From the NCBI GenBank assembly GCA_016709025.1, contig JADJEQ010000024.1, forward strand, positions 1-64,000: a stretch of 64,000 nucleotides of DNA. The letters are read 5' to 3'. This DNA is from Bacteroidales bacterium. GTDB lineage: Bacteria > Bacteroidota > Bacteroidia > Bacteroidales > Lentimicrobiaceae. The position numbers and the translations under genes were made by a program. This document shows positions 7,508 to 16,135 of the stretch, one piece after another; position 1 is the stretch's first letter, and the number at the start of each line of letters is the position of its first letter. The notes beneath the pieces were generated by a model that ran no database searches, was not told the origin of the DNA, and worked only from the letters and a program-made list of their open reading frames with translations.

Positions 7508-9499
7508 TTACCCGAAAACCAAACGCTCACCCTCTGCAATAAATTCATGAAGATGTTTCTTTACCACTTTTTCACTCAACTGTTTAGTTGAAATTTCCGT
7601 CTGTTGAAGATGGTTGTTTTTCAGCTTCTTATCAGTATTTCCCATGATCAGCTTCAGCTCATCAATCAACGCATCCACATCTGCTTCGGTGTTCTGAATC
7701 CCGAAACTGGCCCGGTTAATCCCCTGAAGGTTAAGGATGGGAACGATTTTAAGAATCATCCGCTGAATTTTTTCCTGGAAGGGGGTAAAGCCACTCACTT
7801 GTTTAATGATCAGATGAGCACAAAGGCATCCATAGCGGGTCCCCATCCCGCCCATCAGGGCCAGTTTGCGTGCCACCGTCGAAGGCATCATGGATTTGAC
7901 GGTGAATCCGATTACCCCGGTTTTCCCGATACGGCCTTTCGGTTCTGCAGATAACATACCGTGAATTTTAATGCCGGGAATAAGAGGAATCTCCCTCAAT
8001 GCTTTGCCGGTTAGTTTCTGTTCTTCCGATTCTATCAGATTAAACCCTATCTTTTGCAGTAATAGCAAGGCTTTGCCAAGGGATGCAATTCCTCCGGGGT
8101 TCTCTTCGCCCGATGCCATGATCTGTTTTAGTTCAGTGTCATTAAATTGCAGCAAACCCTTGCGGGCGATCAGTACCCCGGTGCCAAAAGGGGCATAGAC
8201 CTTATGCGCTGAGAAGGCCAGAAGATCTATTCCGGTAGTTTCCATGCTGATCTTCCGGTGCGCTGCCAGTTGGGCAGCATCCACCATCAACAAAGCGCCA
8301 TGGCGATGTACCATGGTAGCGATGGCTGCCAAATCGTTGCAGGTACCCAGCACATTGGATGCACCGCTTACGGTAACCAGCCTGATCCGGTTCTTTCCGT
8401 GCAGGCCTTTTTCATTATAGTTCCCAAGCAGATCTTCCAGACTTTTCAGGTCGAAGATGCCCTCATTATCAGCTTCAAGCCTGATTACGCTGTGCCCGGG
8501 TACTGTCCGCCATGGGAGATCGTTGGAGGAATGTTCCAGCGCGGTAGTCAGGATCAAGGGATCTGTATCTCCGGTAGGGTTATTTCCGAGACCGACAGCT
8601 GCCAGGTTGATGGATTCGGTGGTATTTGAAGTAAAAATAACATCGTATTCTGCAAGTGGCGCACCCATGGCTTCGGCACAGATTTGCCTTACTTCCCGCG
8701 CCATTCCGGCACCTTCCTGATCATTCAGGTGAATAGCCTGCCTGAAAGCTTCCCACACAGGTCTGAATGCCGGGGTGCTGGCGCTGTTGTCGAGGTTGAT
8801 GAATGGCCGGAGTCCGGTGGTTGTCTGAACCTGAAGATCCCGGCCAATAAGGGTTTCCCTAAGCGCGTGTAAAAGTTCAGGTCCCTCCAGATTCATCAAT
8901 TCACCGGAATACAGGATTTCCGGGGGGGTTAAAACCTTTAAGGGATTCCCCCTGAAAACATCCTTTCCCATGCGTTTCATGATCTGAAGCATTTTAGCGA
9001 AAGCGATGATGTTGATGATGGCGGGGGTACCTGCTTCGAAACGGTCAGGCTGGCCGGCCCAGATCACCCAGTCGGGGCCATAAAGTTTGGTGGTACCACC
9101 TCCGGTTTCGAAAGGCGTACATTTGGGTAATGCGGTACGTTCAACAACTACGGCATCTACCCCGGGCGAAAGGCCTGTTACACGACCCGGAAGTAATTTA
9201 AAACTTTCCGGATTAAGCGTTCCCGCAAAGGATTTGGCCCTTCGTGGTGATAAAAATATAACCTGGTACTTTTTCTTATCAAGCCCTAAATAACTGAGTA
9301 CGATTTCCCTGGCTTTTTCATAAATATGTGTTGAAAAGGCTGAGAAATGGCCGCTTCCGCGGTGTACGTTTGAATACCTTTCAAGAGCTGCAAAGAGGCT
9401 TTTCTCAAGTCCGGCAAATGCCTGATCTGTGTTTCCGATGGTCGGTTGGGAGGTCTTCATCCCGGCCTGACTGTTGTCAGTAGTCAATGATTTGTTCAT
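7508..9499 (-). CDS. Double aminotransferase class V (cysteine-desulfurase-like) protein, N-terminal copy lacks its core
   Basis: 663 residues. The C-terminal ~430 form a complete fold-type I PLP enzyme of the class V/NifS-SufS group: 'LDNSASTP' start, the cofactor His in ALEHSSND, Asp in MVDAAQ, and the PLP lysine in AFSAHKVYAPFGTG. The N-terminal ~200 look like the two ends of a second class V domain: a NVHRGSGHFS...YEKAREIV piece joined to a FETGGGTTKLYG...DRFEAGTP piece, with the PLP-binding middle missing. The catalytic Cys loop of desulfurases is not obvious. The substrate is unknown; I would call it an aminotransferase-V family enzyme. It stands alone, convergent with the oxidase. Confidence 0.8.
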   Translation of the reverse strand: MNKSLTTDNSQAGMKTSQPTIGNTDQAFAGLEKSLFAALERYSNVHRGSGHFSAFSTHIYEKAREIVLSYLGLDKKKYQVIFLSPRRAKSFAGTLNPESFKLLPGRVTGLSPGVDAVVVERTALPKCTPFETGGGTTKLYGPDWVIWAGQPDRFEAGTPAIINIIAFAKMLQIMKRMGKDVFRGNPLKVLTPPEILYSGELMNLEGPELLHALRETLIGRDLQVQTTTGLRPFINLDNSASTPAFRPVWEAFRQAIHLNDQEGAGMAREVRQICAEAMGAPLAEYDVIFTSNTTESINLAAVGLGNNPTGDTDPLILTTALEHSSNDLPWRTVPGHSVIRLEADNEGIFDLKSLEDLLGNYNEKGLHGKNRIRLVTVSGASNVLGTCNDLAAIATMVHRHGALLMVDAAQLAAHRKISMETTGIDLLAFSAHKVYAPFGTGVLIARKGLLQFNDTELKQIMASGEENPGGIASLGKALLLLQKIGFNLIESEEQKLTGKALREIPLIPGIKIHGMLSAEPKGRIGKTGVIGFTVKSMMPSTVARKLALMGGMGTRYGCLCAHLIIKQVSGFTPFQEKIQRMILKIVPILNLQGINRASFGIQNTEADVDALIDELKLIMGNTDKKLKNNHLQQTEISTKQLSEKVVKKHLHEFIAEGERLVFG

Positions 9500-9561
9500 G
9501 ATTCCTTTATTTAACCTTCAATGAGTTGCTTCTGGCATTTGTAATGATAAACTTCTCTTTT

Positions 9562-9798
9562 TCAGGACTTCTTTTCCGGCTCAGGAGCCAGTTCAAATGT
9601 AAAAACCTCATCGAGCGGAACCTGAAAGGTATGTGCGATTCTGAAGGCCAGTTCGAGTGTAGGGAAATACTTGCCGTTTTCAATGGCGACAATGGTTTGC
9701 CGTGAAACACCTGTTTTGTCAGCCAGTTCCTGCTGGGTCATCTCGCTGGCGAAAAACCTCAGCCTGCGGATGTTGTTACTGATGATTGCTTTTCTCAT
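9562..9798 (-). CDS. XRE-family helix-turn-helix transcriptional regulator
   Basis: 78 residues from ATG 9798 ('MRKAIISNNIRRLRFFASE'). It has a HTH_3 domain with 'MTQQELADKTGVSRQTIVAIENGKY' containing the recognition helix, then a short acidic tail. The start is set by context: the stop TGA of the upstream membrane gene lies one base before it, so the two are translationally coupled. Small XRE proteins paired with a 4-TM membrane protein of this type are common across Bacteria and Archaea; the target is unknown. Confidence 0.85.
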   Translation of the reverse strand: MRKAIISNNIRRLRFFASEMTQQELADKTGVSRQTIVAIENGKYFPTLELAFRIAHTFQVPLDEVFTFELAPEPEKKS

Positions 9799-9799
9799 T

Positions 9800-10246
9800 T
9801 CACACGCCTTTCCTGTAATACCATAGCCTGAGAATCTCATTCACCACACTTGCCAAAAATCCCGATGAGATCAGCACCAAAAACATCACCCAGGGTTTAA
9901 GACCAAAGGCCAGGCAACCCATGGCCAGCATAAACCCGGTGATAAAAATATAATGGGAAACCTTGATGGCTTTCAGCTCTATCAGCTTATCACGCTCATC
10001 CTCGATGGGGTCAATATCTTCATTGCCTGCCATTTTGTAAGCGATCGCAAAAACAATCTGGATGATAATCTGTGCCCCGATGGCCACCGGTATCATTATC
10101 ATAAACGCTTTCCCCAGAAACCTCAGGTCGTTCAGCACCCCGGGGCTTCCGGCGATGTATTTGTAATACACATACAACCAATAGATGGCCATGATCAGCA
10201 CCGAGCTGATCAGCGAAACGAGAATTCTTCTTTCTTTCAGATCCAT
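9800..10246 (-). CDS. Four-helix integral membrane protein (DUF2178-like), partner of the XRE regulator
   Basis: 148 residues from ATG 10246 ('MDLKERRILVSLI'). Four predicted transmembrane segments with a cytoplasmic loop 'EDERDKLIELKAIKVSHY' between helices 2 and 3, a pattern shared with membrane proteins co-encoded with small XRE repressors. The frame is open up to 10318, but a -7 box (TATCTTTG, 10297-10304) lies inside that extension, so translation most likely begins at 10246. It overlaps nothing and precedes the regulator by one base. Function unknown. Confidence 0.7.
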   Translation of the reverse strand: MDLKERRILVSLISSVLIMAIYWLYVYYKYIAGSPGVLNDLRFLGKAFMIMIPVAIGAQIIIQIVFAIAYKMAGNEDIDPIEDERDKLIELKAIKVSHYIFITGFMLAMGCLAFGLKPWVMFLVLISSGFLASVVNEILRLWYYRKGV

Positions 10247-10296
10247 GATTTTTTCCTTTTCAGAATGCCTGAATAACAGGTCAATTATTATCGACA

Positions 10297-10304
10297 CAAA
10301 GATA
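10297..10304 (-). promoter_or_regulatory. Promoter of the membrane protein / XRE pair
   Basis: On the minus strand TATCTTTG fits TAnnTTTG exactly, with TTGACA starting 22 bases upstream, close to the expected -33/-7 spacing. This decides the start of the downstream gene. Confidence 0.6.
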
Positions 10305-10318
10305 AGTATATTTATCAT

Positions 10319-10824
10319 GATGTCAAGTATATTTTACATTTAAATGTATTTTTTTTGGGAAAGTGATGTTCAGGCATGTCATCAGGATACAAGCTCACCT
10401 GCGAACTTCAACAATTTAGTGGGGGTTTAACAAGCCTATGACGGATCAATCATTAAATCCGGGGATAAAGCAGCCTTTTACTTTTATTATTGAGATGTTT
10501 ATAAACTGTGGCTCGCACCAGAAGGTAAGACGCGCACCACTACATTCGAAACTTCAACAAATTCCTGAGGGTGCAAGTAAGCGGATGATAAAGAGCTTAG
10601 CAATAGAGGCAGTTTAAAAGGAAGGAAAGGGAAATCTGGGAAAGGCCGTTCAACCAGGTTTTGACTTAACCAGGTTGAACGACCTATCTTAACTTTTGGT
10701 ATTGAGCGTAATGGTATTCAAATTAGCCTGAATAATCATATCAAAATAGAATGCTATAAAGGAATTGCGAATAGATTTATAAAATGCTTATAATATCAAT
10801 AGCTAATGGTTCCGGTTCTGAACT
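10319..10824. other. 506-bp intergenic region without a supported gene
   Basis: No ORF of credible composition was found. At about 10650-10684 the sequence AACCAGGTT occurs twice around a 7-base spacer, within a near-palindrome (GTTCAACCAGGTT ... AACCAGGTTGAAC) with one central mismatch. It could be a terminator-like or operator-like structure, but no T run follows. Confidence 0.4.
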
Positions 10825-11076
10825 TTAAGAATCCAGGTCTTCGAGTTTATTTTTCGCATCAAAATTTCTTTTAATTCCGTATCCTGCAGCCATTAAAAGC
10901 AACAAGGTTATACCGCTTCCGATGGGTGCTGTACCACCGCCTATTGGAGGACCGCCGGGTTCAAGTCCACCGGCATTTCCACCCGGACTTGGTTGTGCCA
11001 TGGTTCCGGTTGTTATTCCTATCATTGCAAATGCCAGGCTTATAATAAGAATTCTGAATCTCTTTTTCATATCCAT
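10825..11076 (-). CDS. Small secreted protein with a possible PID-CTERM-like sorting tail
   Basis: 83 residues: signal peptide (about 1-27, ending TMAQ), a short Pro/Gly-rich segment (PGGNAGGLEPGGPPIGGG), then 'APIGSGITLLLLMAAGYG' followed by a charged tail (KRNFDAKNKLEDLD). A tripartite C-terminus of short P-I-x-x-G motif, hydrophobic helix and basic/acidic tail is the pattern of exosortase-type sorting signals known in Bacteroidota as PID-CTERM. No exosortase is encoded in this window. Alternatively it is a simple single-TM envelope protein. Confidence 0.6.
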   Translation of the reverse strand: MDMKKRFRILIISLAFAMIGITTGTMAQPSPGGNAGGLEPGGPPIGGGTAPIGSGITLLLLMAAGYGIKRNFDAKNKLEDLDS

Positions 11077-11284
11077 TGTGTTTTTAAGTCAGTGAAATTG
11101 TACGATGTAAATAGTGTATAATAGCTGTTTGATTCACGATTCAAAATTACAGACAAAACGCTGCCTCCGCAATGGGTGGAAATACTGAAATATTGACTGG
11201 ACAAGGGTTGCGGATGATTACGTATAATTACTTATTGCCAAAAGGCCGTAGAATTCGTGAACTTTTGTTTATTCTGAATAAATT

Positions 11285-11497
11285 AGAGACTGTTTAAATT
11301 TCTTGTTCCATTTTCAATAGGCCCGTCCTTTAGGGCGGGTTTAATAATAATCAACAAAACCGGGGGCAAAATCCTGAAAAATTTGTAAATTCATAATAAA
11401 TTTTTCAGGATTTTGCCATTGTCTGTGATCTTTTTTTCGAAACCCGCCCTAAAGGACGGGCCTATTCATAAGGTTCAATGAAATTTAAACAGTCTAT
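11285..11497. mobile_element. MITE-like element, copy 1
   Basis: About 213 bp with 16-bp perfect terminal inverted repeats AGACTGTTTAAATTTC (11287-11302) and its complement (11480-11495). Inside is a second inverted repeat built on 'GCCCGTCCTTTAGGGCGGG', and a central hairpin with 20-bp perfect arms (11365-11384 and 11398-11417). There is no coding capacity. A second copy in opposite orientation lies at 15912-16110 and a lone end at 41414. It is probably mobilised in trans by a transposase recognising GAGRCTGTTTAAA-type ends. Confidence 0.75.
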
Positions 11498-11648
11498 TAT
11501 TGTATTCAATAAAGGATACCGACCCTGATCTTAAATTTCAGGAACCGACAGGACGATGTAAACTTCTAGGACTTATGATTCGATTCTACACCGAAAAGAT
11601 TGATCAGAATCTTGAGAAATATTAATCCTGAGCCGGCTCCCAAAGTCA

Positions 11649-11701
11649 CAAAAAAATATCAGACATCATCCTGATAACAAGCAGGACGTTGTCTGATATT
11701 T
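11649..11701 (-). terminator. Terminator of the large T9SS gene
   Basis: Perfect 12-bp arms AAATATCAGACA (11654-11665) and TGTCTGATATTT (11690-11701). On the minus strand the stem is followed by a T run (complement of the A run at 11651-11656). It lies about 50 bases after the stop of the 11752-14898 gene. Confidence 0.6.
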
Positions 11702-11751
11702 GGTTTGCACATGACACCACCTGAAATATTCAGATAGTTACATGCAGCAAC

Positions 11752-14700
11752 TCATTGTTTCTGAATAATCAGTTTTTTAAGAATCACGGCTTCCTCATTG
11801 GTCAGCTTCAGGTAATAGACCCCGTGTGTTGCGTTTCGCAGATTCAGGGTTGATGAATAGGGACTTCCGGGAACAGGGGAAATCTTTTCTGTCAGGATAA
11901 GTTTTCCCCAGGATGAATAAACCTGGAGCAGGGTTTCACCTTTCAACTCATCGATCTGGTAATTGAACAAGCCATCGGCCGAAGGATTCGGGTAAACCCG
12001 GAAGCGGTTGTTGAACTCTTCGTCGTCAATGCCATAGCTGCAATTCTGGAAGGTGAAATAGGCTGTGATATGGGCGTTGTCGGCACATCCTGTTGCCGGA
12101 TTGGTAACTGTGACATCATATTCCTGTATGTCGAAACTGATACCTGAGGTAACAATACGAATGGTTTGTTCATCAGAACCATTGCTCCACAGATAGTTTA
12201 AACCCGGATTTCCTGCATCGATGGTAATGGTATCGAAAACACAGATGCCGATTTCTGTTGGACTTATAATCTGCACTTTTGGGTTGCTAACCGGCAACAG
12301 ACTGATCTGAGGCAATGGATTGACCGTTACCGTAACACTGCCCGATGTCGTATTGAACCCATCATTAACCACAACGGTATAAACGGTTGTAATTAAAGGT
12401 GATACTTCAGGTTCTGCTACATTTGAAGTGAATCCCGGAGGATCGGAGCTCCAGGAGTAGGTATAATTATGGGTGCCGCCGCCGGCAACTGCAAGCAAGC
12501 TTACCGGCAGGCCTGAACAGATGGTGCCCGGCTGGGCTGCAGGACTGGTATTCAATGCATCGCCTTCCATTGTAATGGTCACAAAATCGGTCTGATCACA
12601 AACACATCCTGTCCCCAGATCAGTAATATGGAGGGTGAATATGGTAGATTCATAAAGGTTCAGTGTGGTTGGATTCGGCACATTGGGCGTGATCAGCTTA
12701 TCCGCAGGCTCCCATTGGTAGAGATAAGGTCCGATCCCCTGCGAAACGCTTCCCTGCAGTGTTGTGGGGGTTCCAAAGGTGATCACCTGATTTGGACCGG
12801 CTTCGGGAACCGGCAATGGATGGACGGTGATCTCTACCTGATTGTTTACAATGTTTTCACCATCATCTATCGATAAAAGGTAGGTGGTTGTCTGAACAGG
12901 GGCAACCACAGGATCGGGCAACGAAGATGAAAAACCGGGAGGATTTGATGACCATAAATAGGAGTATTCCCCGGTACCACCATATGCCTGAGCCAGTAGC
13001 TGGGTTTGATCACCAAAACATACTTCATTCGGGTCAGCCGATATATAACAAAAGAGGACACCCCCGGTAACAGTAAGCAACATTTGGGCTTCATTGGTAC
13101 AGCCTGTCTGTATGTTGGTAACAGTGAGGATAAACACTGTAGTGGTTGTCATAGGTAGCGTAATTGCCTGCAATACATTTGGATTAACCAGTCTATCCGC
13201 CGGTTCCCAATGGTATGTGTAGCCTGTGGTATTTCCCGTAACGGTTGCTTCCAGATAGGCCGTTGTTCCTTCAGGAATGGTTAAATCGGGCCCGGCACTG
13301 ATTTCGGGATTCGGGTTAACCGTAAGATAAAGTGAATCTGTAGCCGTACAGCCAAATTCATTGGCTACCTGGCATCGGTACCATCCCGTGGTGTCACCAT
13401 ATATTGTCTGGGAAGTGGAACCATCCTGCCAGAGATAGGAAGTGTGCCCGCCGGCATCCAGATAAAAGGCTTCGCTGGCGCAAACAGTGGTATCATTGCC
13501 GATAAATACGTCTGTACCGGGATTGATCCGGATAAAATGACTCACTGATTTGGATTGTCCGTAAAGGTAAACCACCAGTCCAACGCCATATAAACCGGTT
13601 CCCGGGAACAAATAGGAGGGGTCAAGCAATGCCGAGTGGGATCCATCGGGGAAGGTCCATTTTACCGAATCAGGAGTGTCGGAGGCACTGGTATTAAAAT
13701 GTATCAGGTTGCCATCACAGGCAGGTTCATCCCAATAAAAATCGGCAGACAGGTAGAAGAATGACTGAATGAAGGGTGGAAGGCCATACCGGCATTCCCT
13801 GCCGGCCAGGCTGGTGGTATTTTCCACAAAGTCACAACCTGGTCCCTGAACATTGGGCTGGTTAATCCTCGACAGGTAATTGCCCTCATAACGGGCAATG
13901 TATAGCCGGTTATCTGGACCAAGCTGCAGGGCACCGATGGGCTCGGCATTTTGTCCGACAGAGGCAACCACAACCCTCGAGTTAACAATGGTTGTAGGGT
14001 CACCCGAGGAGAGGTCATACTGATGGATTTTCCGGTTCGCTTTCCATTCGCCGATATAAAGGTATTTGCTGTTTGGAGAGAATTCAACGCCATAAGGGCC
14101 TCCGGGATCAAATCCCTGGGGATCGACATAATTTTCATCCGTTAACAGATGGGAAACCAGACCTGTTGAATTGTCAAAATTGTAAATTCCAACCTTAAAT
14201 GCAGTATTGTTGGCCGTCGCAATTTTGGTTCCGTCGGGCGATACCTTGAGATAACCTTTCGAGGCCTGCCCGATATTTCCTGTCAGCGGAGGCCCTGTGG
14301 TACTGATAACCGGGGTGGTATTAACACCGTCATAGGTGATCCGGTAGGCATAAAAATCAGAATTCCCCCATTTTTTGGTGATTACCCAGAAAGTATTGCC
14401 GTCGCTGTGCCCGACAGCTGTAACCTTTTCACAGGCAAGGGGGACAAGGGAAATATTCTTTTCTGTGGTCACCACATCACCCAAACCATCGTTCAGCGTC
14501 ATATCCACTTTTGAATAGCACAATCCATTTGCCAGGCCATTGTCAGCAGCATCGACAGTGAAAATATAATACTGGGTGGTGCTTCCCGGCTTGGGAACAA
14601 TAATTCCGGACTGGGTGCTGGAAGAGTGTCCCAGCAAACCACTGCCATTCGGCATCTGGATATGGTTTTTGTTATATACGAAACGGCCGTCGGTGTAAAA

Positions 14701-14898
14701 TTCCAACGATCCGGTAGCAGTGGAAATCGCTGAACATCCTTCGCCGGTGTTAAGGGCACCATTGGTTAAGGGAGCCGGAGGTCCCATGGCAAAGCTAACC
14801 CCGGCATTCTGGCCAAAGTACCAGTAATTGGCCTGCTTCTGAGCACTTGCCATCACAACCAGGGTAATCATTCCGATGAGTAAGAGAGTTCTTTTCAA
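11752..14898 (-). CDS. T9SS-secreted surface protein with repeated PKD/Ig-like domains
   Basis: 1048 residues. Signal peptide 1-19. Residues ~20-380 resemble the N-terminal beta-propeller region of large Bacteroidota gliding/adhesion proteins ('YWYFGQNAGVSF', 'TGSLEFYTDGRFVYN'). From ~400 onward come a PKD-like domain and several ~90-residue Ig/PKD-like repeats marked by 'YLWQDGSTSQTIYG', 'YSYLWSSNPPGF' and 'YTYSWSSDPPGF', each with conserved Cys or Trp. The end is a type A Por secretion CTD with 'RVYPNPSADGLFNY' and 'GVYYLKL...KKLIIQKQ'. Expected to be exported by T9SS and anchored on the outer membrane. It stands alone between two MITE copies. Confidence 0.85.
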   Translation of the reverse strand: MKRTLLLIGMITLVVMASAQKQANYWYFGQNAGVSFAMGPPAPLTNGALNTGEGCSAISTATGSLEFYTDGRFVYNKNHIQMPNGSGLLGHSSSTQSGIIVPKPGSTTQYYIFTVDAADNGLANGLCYSKVDMTLNDGLGDVVTTEKNISLVPLACEKVTAVGHSDGNTFWVITKKWGNSDFYAYRITYDGVNTTPVISTTGPPLTGNIGQASKGYLKVSPDGTKIATANNTAFKVGIYNFDNSTGLVSHLLTDENYVDPQGFDPGGPYGVEFSPNSKYLYIGEWKANRKIHQYDLSSGDPTTIVNSRVVVASVGQNAEPIGALQLGPDNRLYIARYEGNYLSRINQPNVQGPGCDFVENTTSLAGRECRYGLPPFIQSFFYLSADFYWDEPACDGNLIHFNTSASDTPDSVKWTFPDGSHSALLDPSYLFPGTGLYGVGLVVYLYGQSKSVSHFIRINPGTDVFIGNDTTVCASEAFYLDAGGHTSYLWQDGSTSQTIYGDTTGWYRCQVANEFGCTATDSLYLTVNPNPEISAGPDLTIPEGTTAYLEATVTGNTTGYTYHWEPADRLVNPNVLQAITLPMTTTTVFILTVTNIQTGCTNEAQMLLTVTGGVLFCYISADPNEVCFGDQTQLLAQAYGGTGEYSYLWSSNPPGFSSSLPDPVVAPVQTTTYLLSIDDGENIVNNQVEITVHPLPVPEAGPNQVITFGTPTTLQGSVSQGIGPYLYQWEPADKLITPNVPNPTTLNLYESTIFTLHITDLGTGCVCDQTDFVTITMEGDALNTSPAAQPGTICSGLPVSLLAVAGGGTHNYTYSWSSDPPGFTSNVAEPEVSPLITTVYTVVVNDGFNTTSGSVTVTVNPLPQISLLPVSNPKVQIISPTEIGICVFDTITIDAGNPGLNYLWSNGSDEQTIRIVTSGISFDIQEYDVTVTNPATGCADNAHITAYFTFQNCSYGIDDEEFNNRFRVYPNPSADGLFNYQIDELKGETLLQVYSSWGKLILTEKISPVPGSPYSSTLNLRNATHGVYYLKLTNEEAVILKKLIIQKQ

Positions 14899-15161
14899 GG
14901 TTTTCTGCAGTTAAAAAGTTAGATTTTCGCCACTTACAAACAAAAATAAACATTTTTTTAAATGGATTGCAATTTCTCAGTATTCCATGTCAATTGTTCC
15001 TATAACAGCATTTCAAATGGCGATTCCGGGTAATGTGTGATTTCCCCAATAGTACCGGTGCCGGTCATATAAAATATAGAAAGTTTCAGGTCACGATGAT
15101 GGCCTTATTGTCATTGGCGTTTCACACCAGGATAAGAGAAATGGCAATTATTTTATCATGA

Positions 15162-15668
15162 TTATCCGAACATGGCATTTCCTGAATCGTCGTAGTTAAC
15201 CACCTCATTGTGAAAGCGGATCTGGGCATTGTTGCAGTCTACCCTGTTGCAGATCAGTAAACTGTTTGTGAAATCATGTTTATCATCGAGAAAAAGGGTA
15301 ATCAGATCGCCTCCGCAATTACAGGTTGAATATACAGGCAGGGCTTTCCCGCATTCCGGACAAAGGACTTCGAGCAATTCGTCTTTTCTGAGTTTTATAC
15401 CAAATGAAATGCGGTGCTTCAAACCATAAACCGGGTTAAGTGCGACCAGTCCATCGTCAATGCCTGTTTTAACTTTCAAAACAATTCCGCTAAAACCGTC
15501 GAATACCGCCTGATCACTTACCAGGTTATGGCCGTCGGGACAAAAGCACTGCTTAATGACGATCAGTTCTTCGAGTTTAGCCGCTCTTTTGATCTTCTCC
15601 GGTGTTGGAAAGATCATCATTCCTGATTGATCAAATCGTATCATAATATGTTGATTTTGATATTGCAT
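15162..15668 (-). CDS. Hypothetical zinc-ribbon-like cysteine-rich protein
   Basis: 168 residues, no signal peptide, no recognised family. It has several paired cysteines: QCFC (near residue 40), CPEC with a following CNCGG (near 100-120), and CNRVDC near the end, suggesting one or two structural Zn sites. The body is mixed alpha/beta with a charged surface, so probably cytoplasmic. An alternative start at 15644 ('MIRFDQSGMM') is possible. It is the only gene between the T9SS gene and the second MITE. I cannot assign a function. Confidence 0.65.
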   Translation of the reverse strand: MQYQNQHIMIRFDQSGMMIFPTPEKIKRAAKLEELIVIKQCFCPDGHNLVSDQAVFDGFSGIVLKVKTGIDDGLVALNPVYGLKHRISFGIKLRKDELLEVLCPECGKALPVYSTCNCGGDLITLFLDDKHDFTNSLLICNRVDCNNAQIRFHNEVVNYDDSGNAMFG

Positions 15669-15911
15669 GAAGATACAAAAAAATTAGGCAGATGTCCAGG
15701 AAAAAGAATGGTTGCGGTCATTAAACAATAGTTTCAGGAGAACCAGGTTGCACTTTGCTTTATCTCCTTCAGGCAGTAACCCGAGGTTGCTTTGAAAAGA
15801 GCAAGCAACAACCGGTCTGAATTCATATTTTTAATGGATGATGTAGAATCATCAGAAGCTTCGGGCGCAATTGTTTTATTATAATGAAATTTACATAACT
15901 TTAATGCGAAA

Positions 15912-16110
15912 TAAGAGGCTGTTCAAGTTTTGTTAAACCCCGAAGGCCCTCGGGGGTTTTGAAGTCACAGACAATGGCAAAATCCTGAAAAATTTGTAAA
16001 TTAATAATAAATTTTTCAGGATTTTGCCCCTGGTTTTTCTGTTTATTATTATACCCTCCCTAAAGGACGGGCCTATTGAAAATGGAATCAAAAAATTAAA
16101 CAGTCTCTAA
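15912..16110. mobile_element. MITE-like element, copy 2 (opposite orientation)
   Basis: About 199 bp related to 11285-11497. The ends are GAGGCTGTTCAAG and TTAAACAGTCTC. The central hairpin arms are identical to copy 1 (15976-15995, 16009-16028), and the right outer arm 'CCTAAAGGACGGGCCTATTG' is shared. The left outer arm differs, replaced by another GC hairpin (CCCCGAAGGCCCTCGGGG). It ends 25 bases before the next gene's ATG. Confidence 0.7.
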
Positions 16111-16135
16111 GTTACAAACCAAAAAGAAGAATCGG

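Noticed and set aside
9087..9293. 68-residue plus-strand ORF inside the aminotransferase gene
   Set aside because: Shadow of the conserved minus-strand coding sequence.
11285..11497. Attenuator or riboswitch for neighbouring genes
   Set aside because: Terminal inverted repeats and a second copy elsewhere fit a mobile element better.
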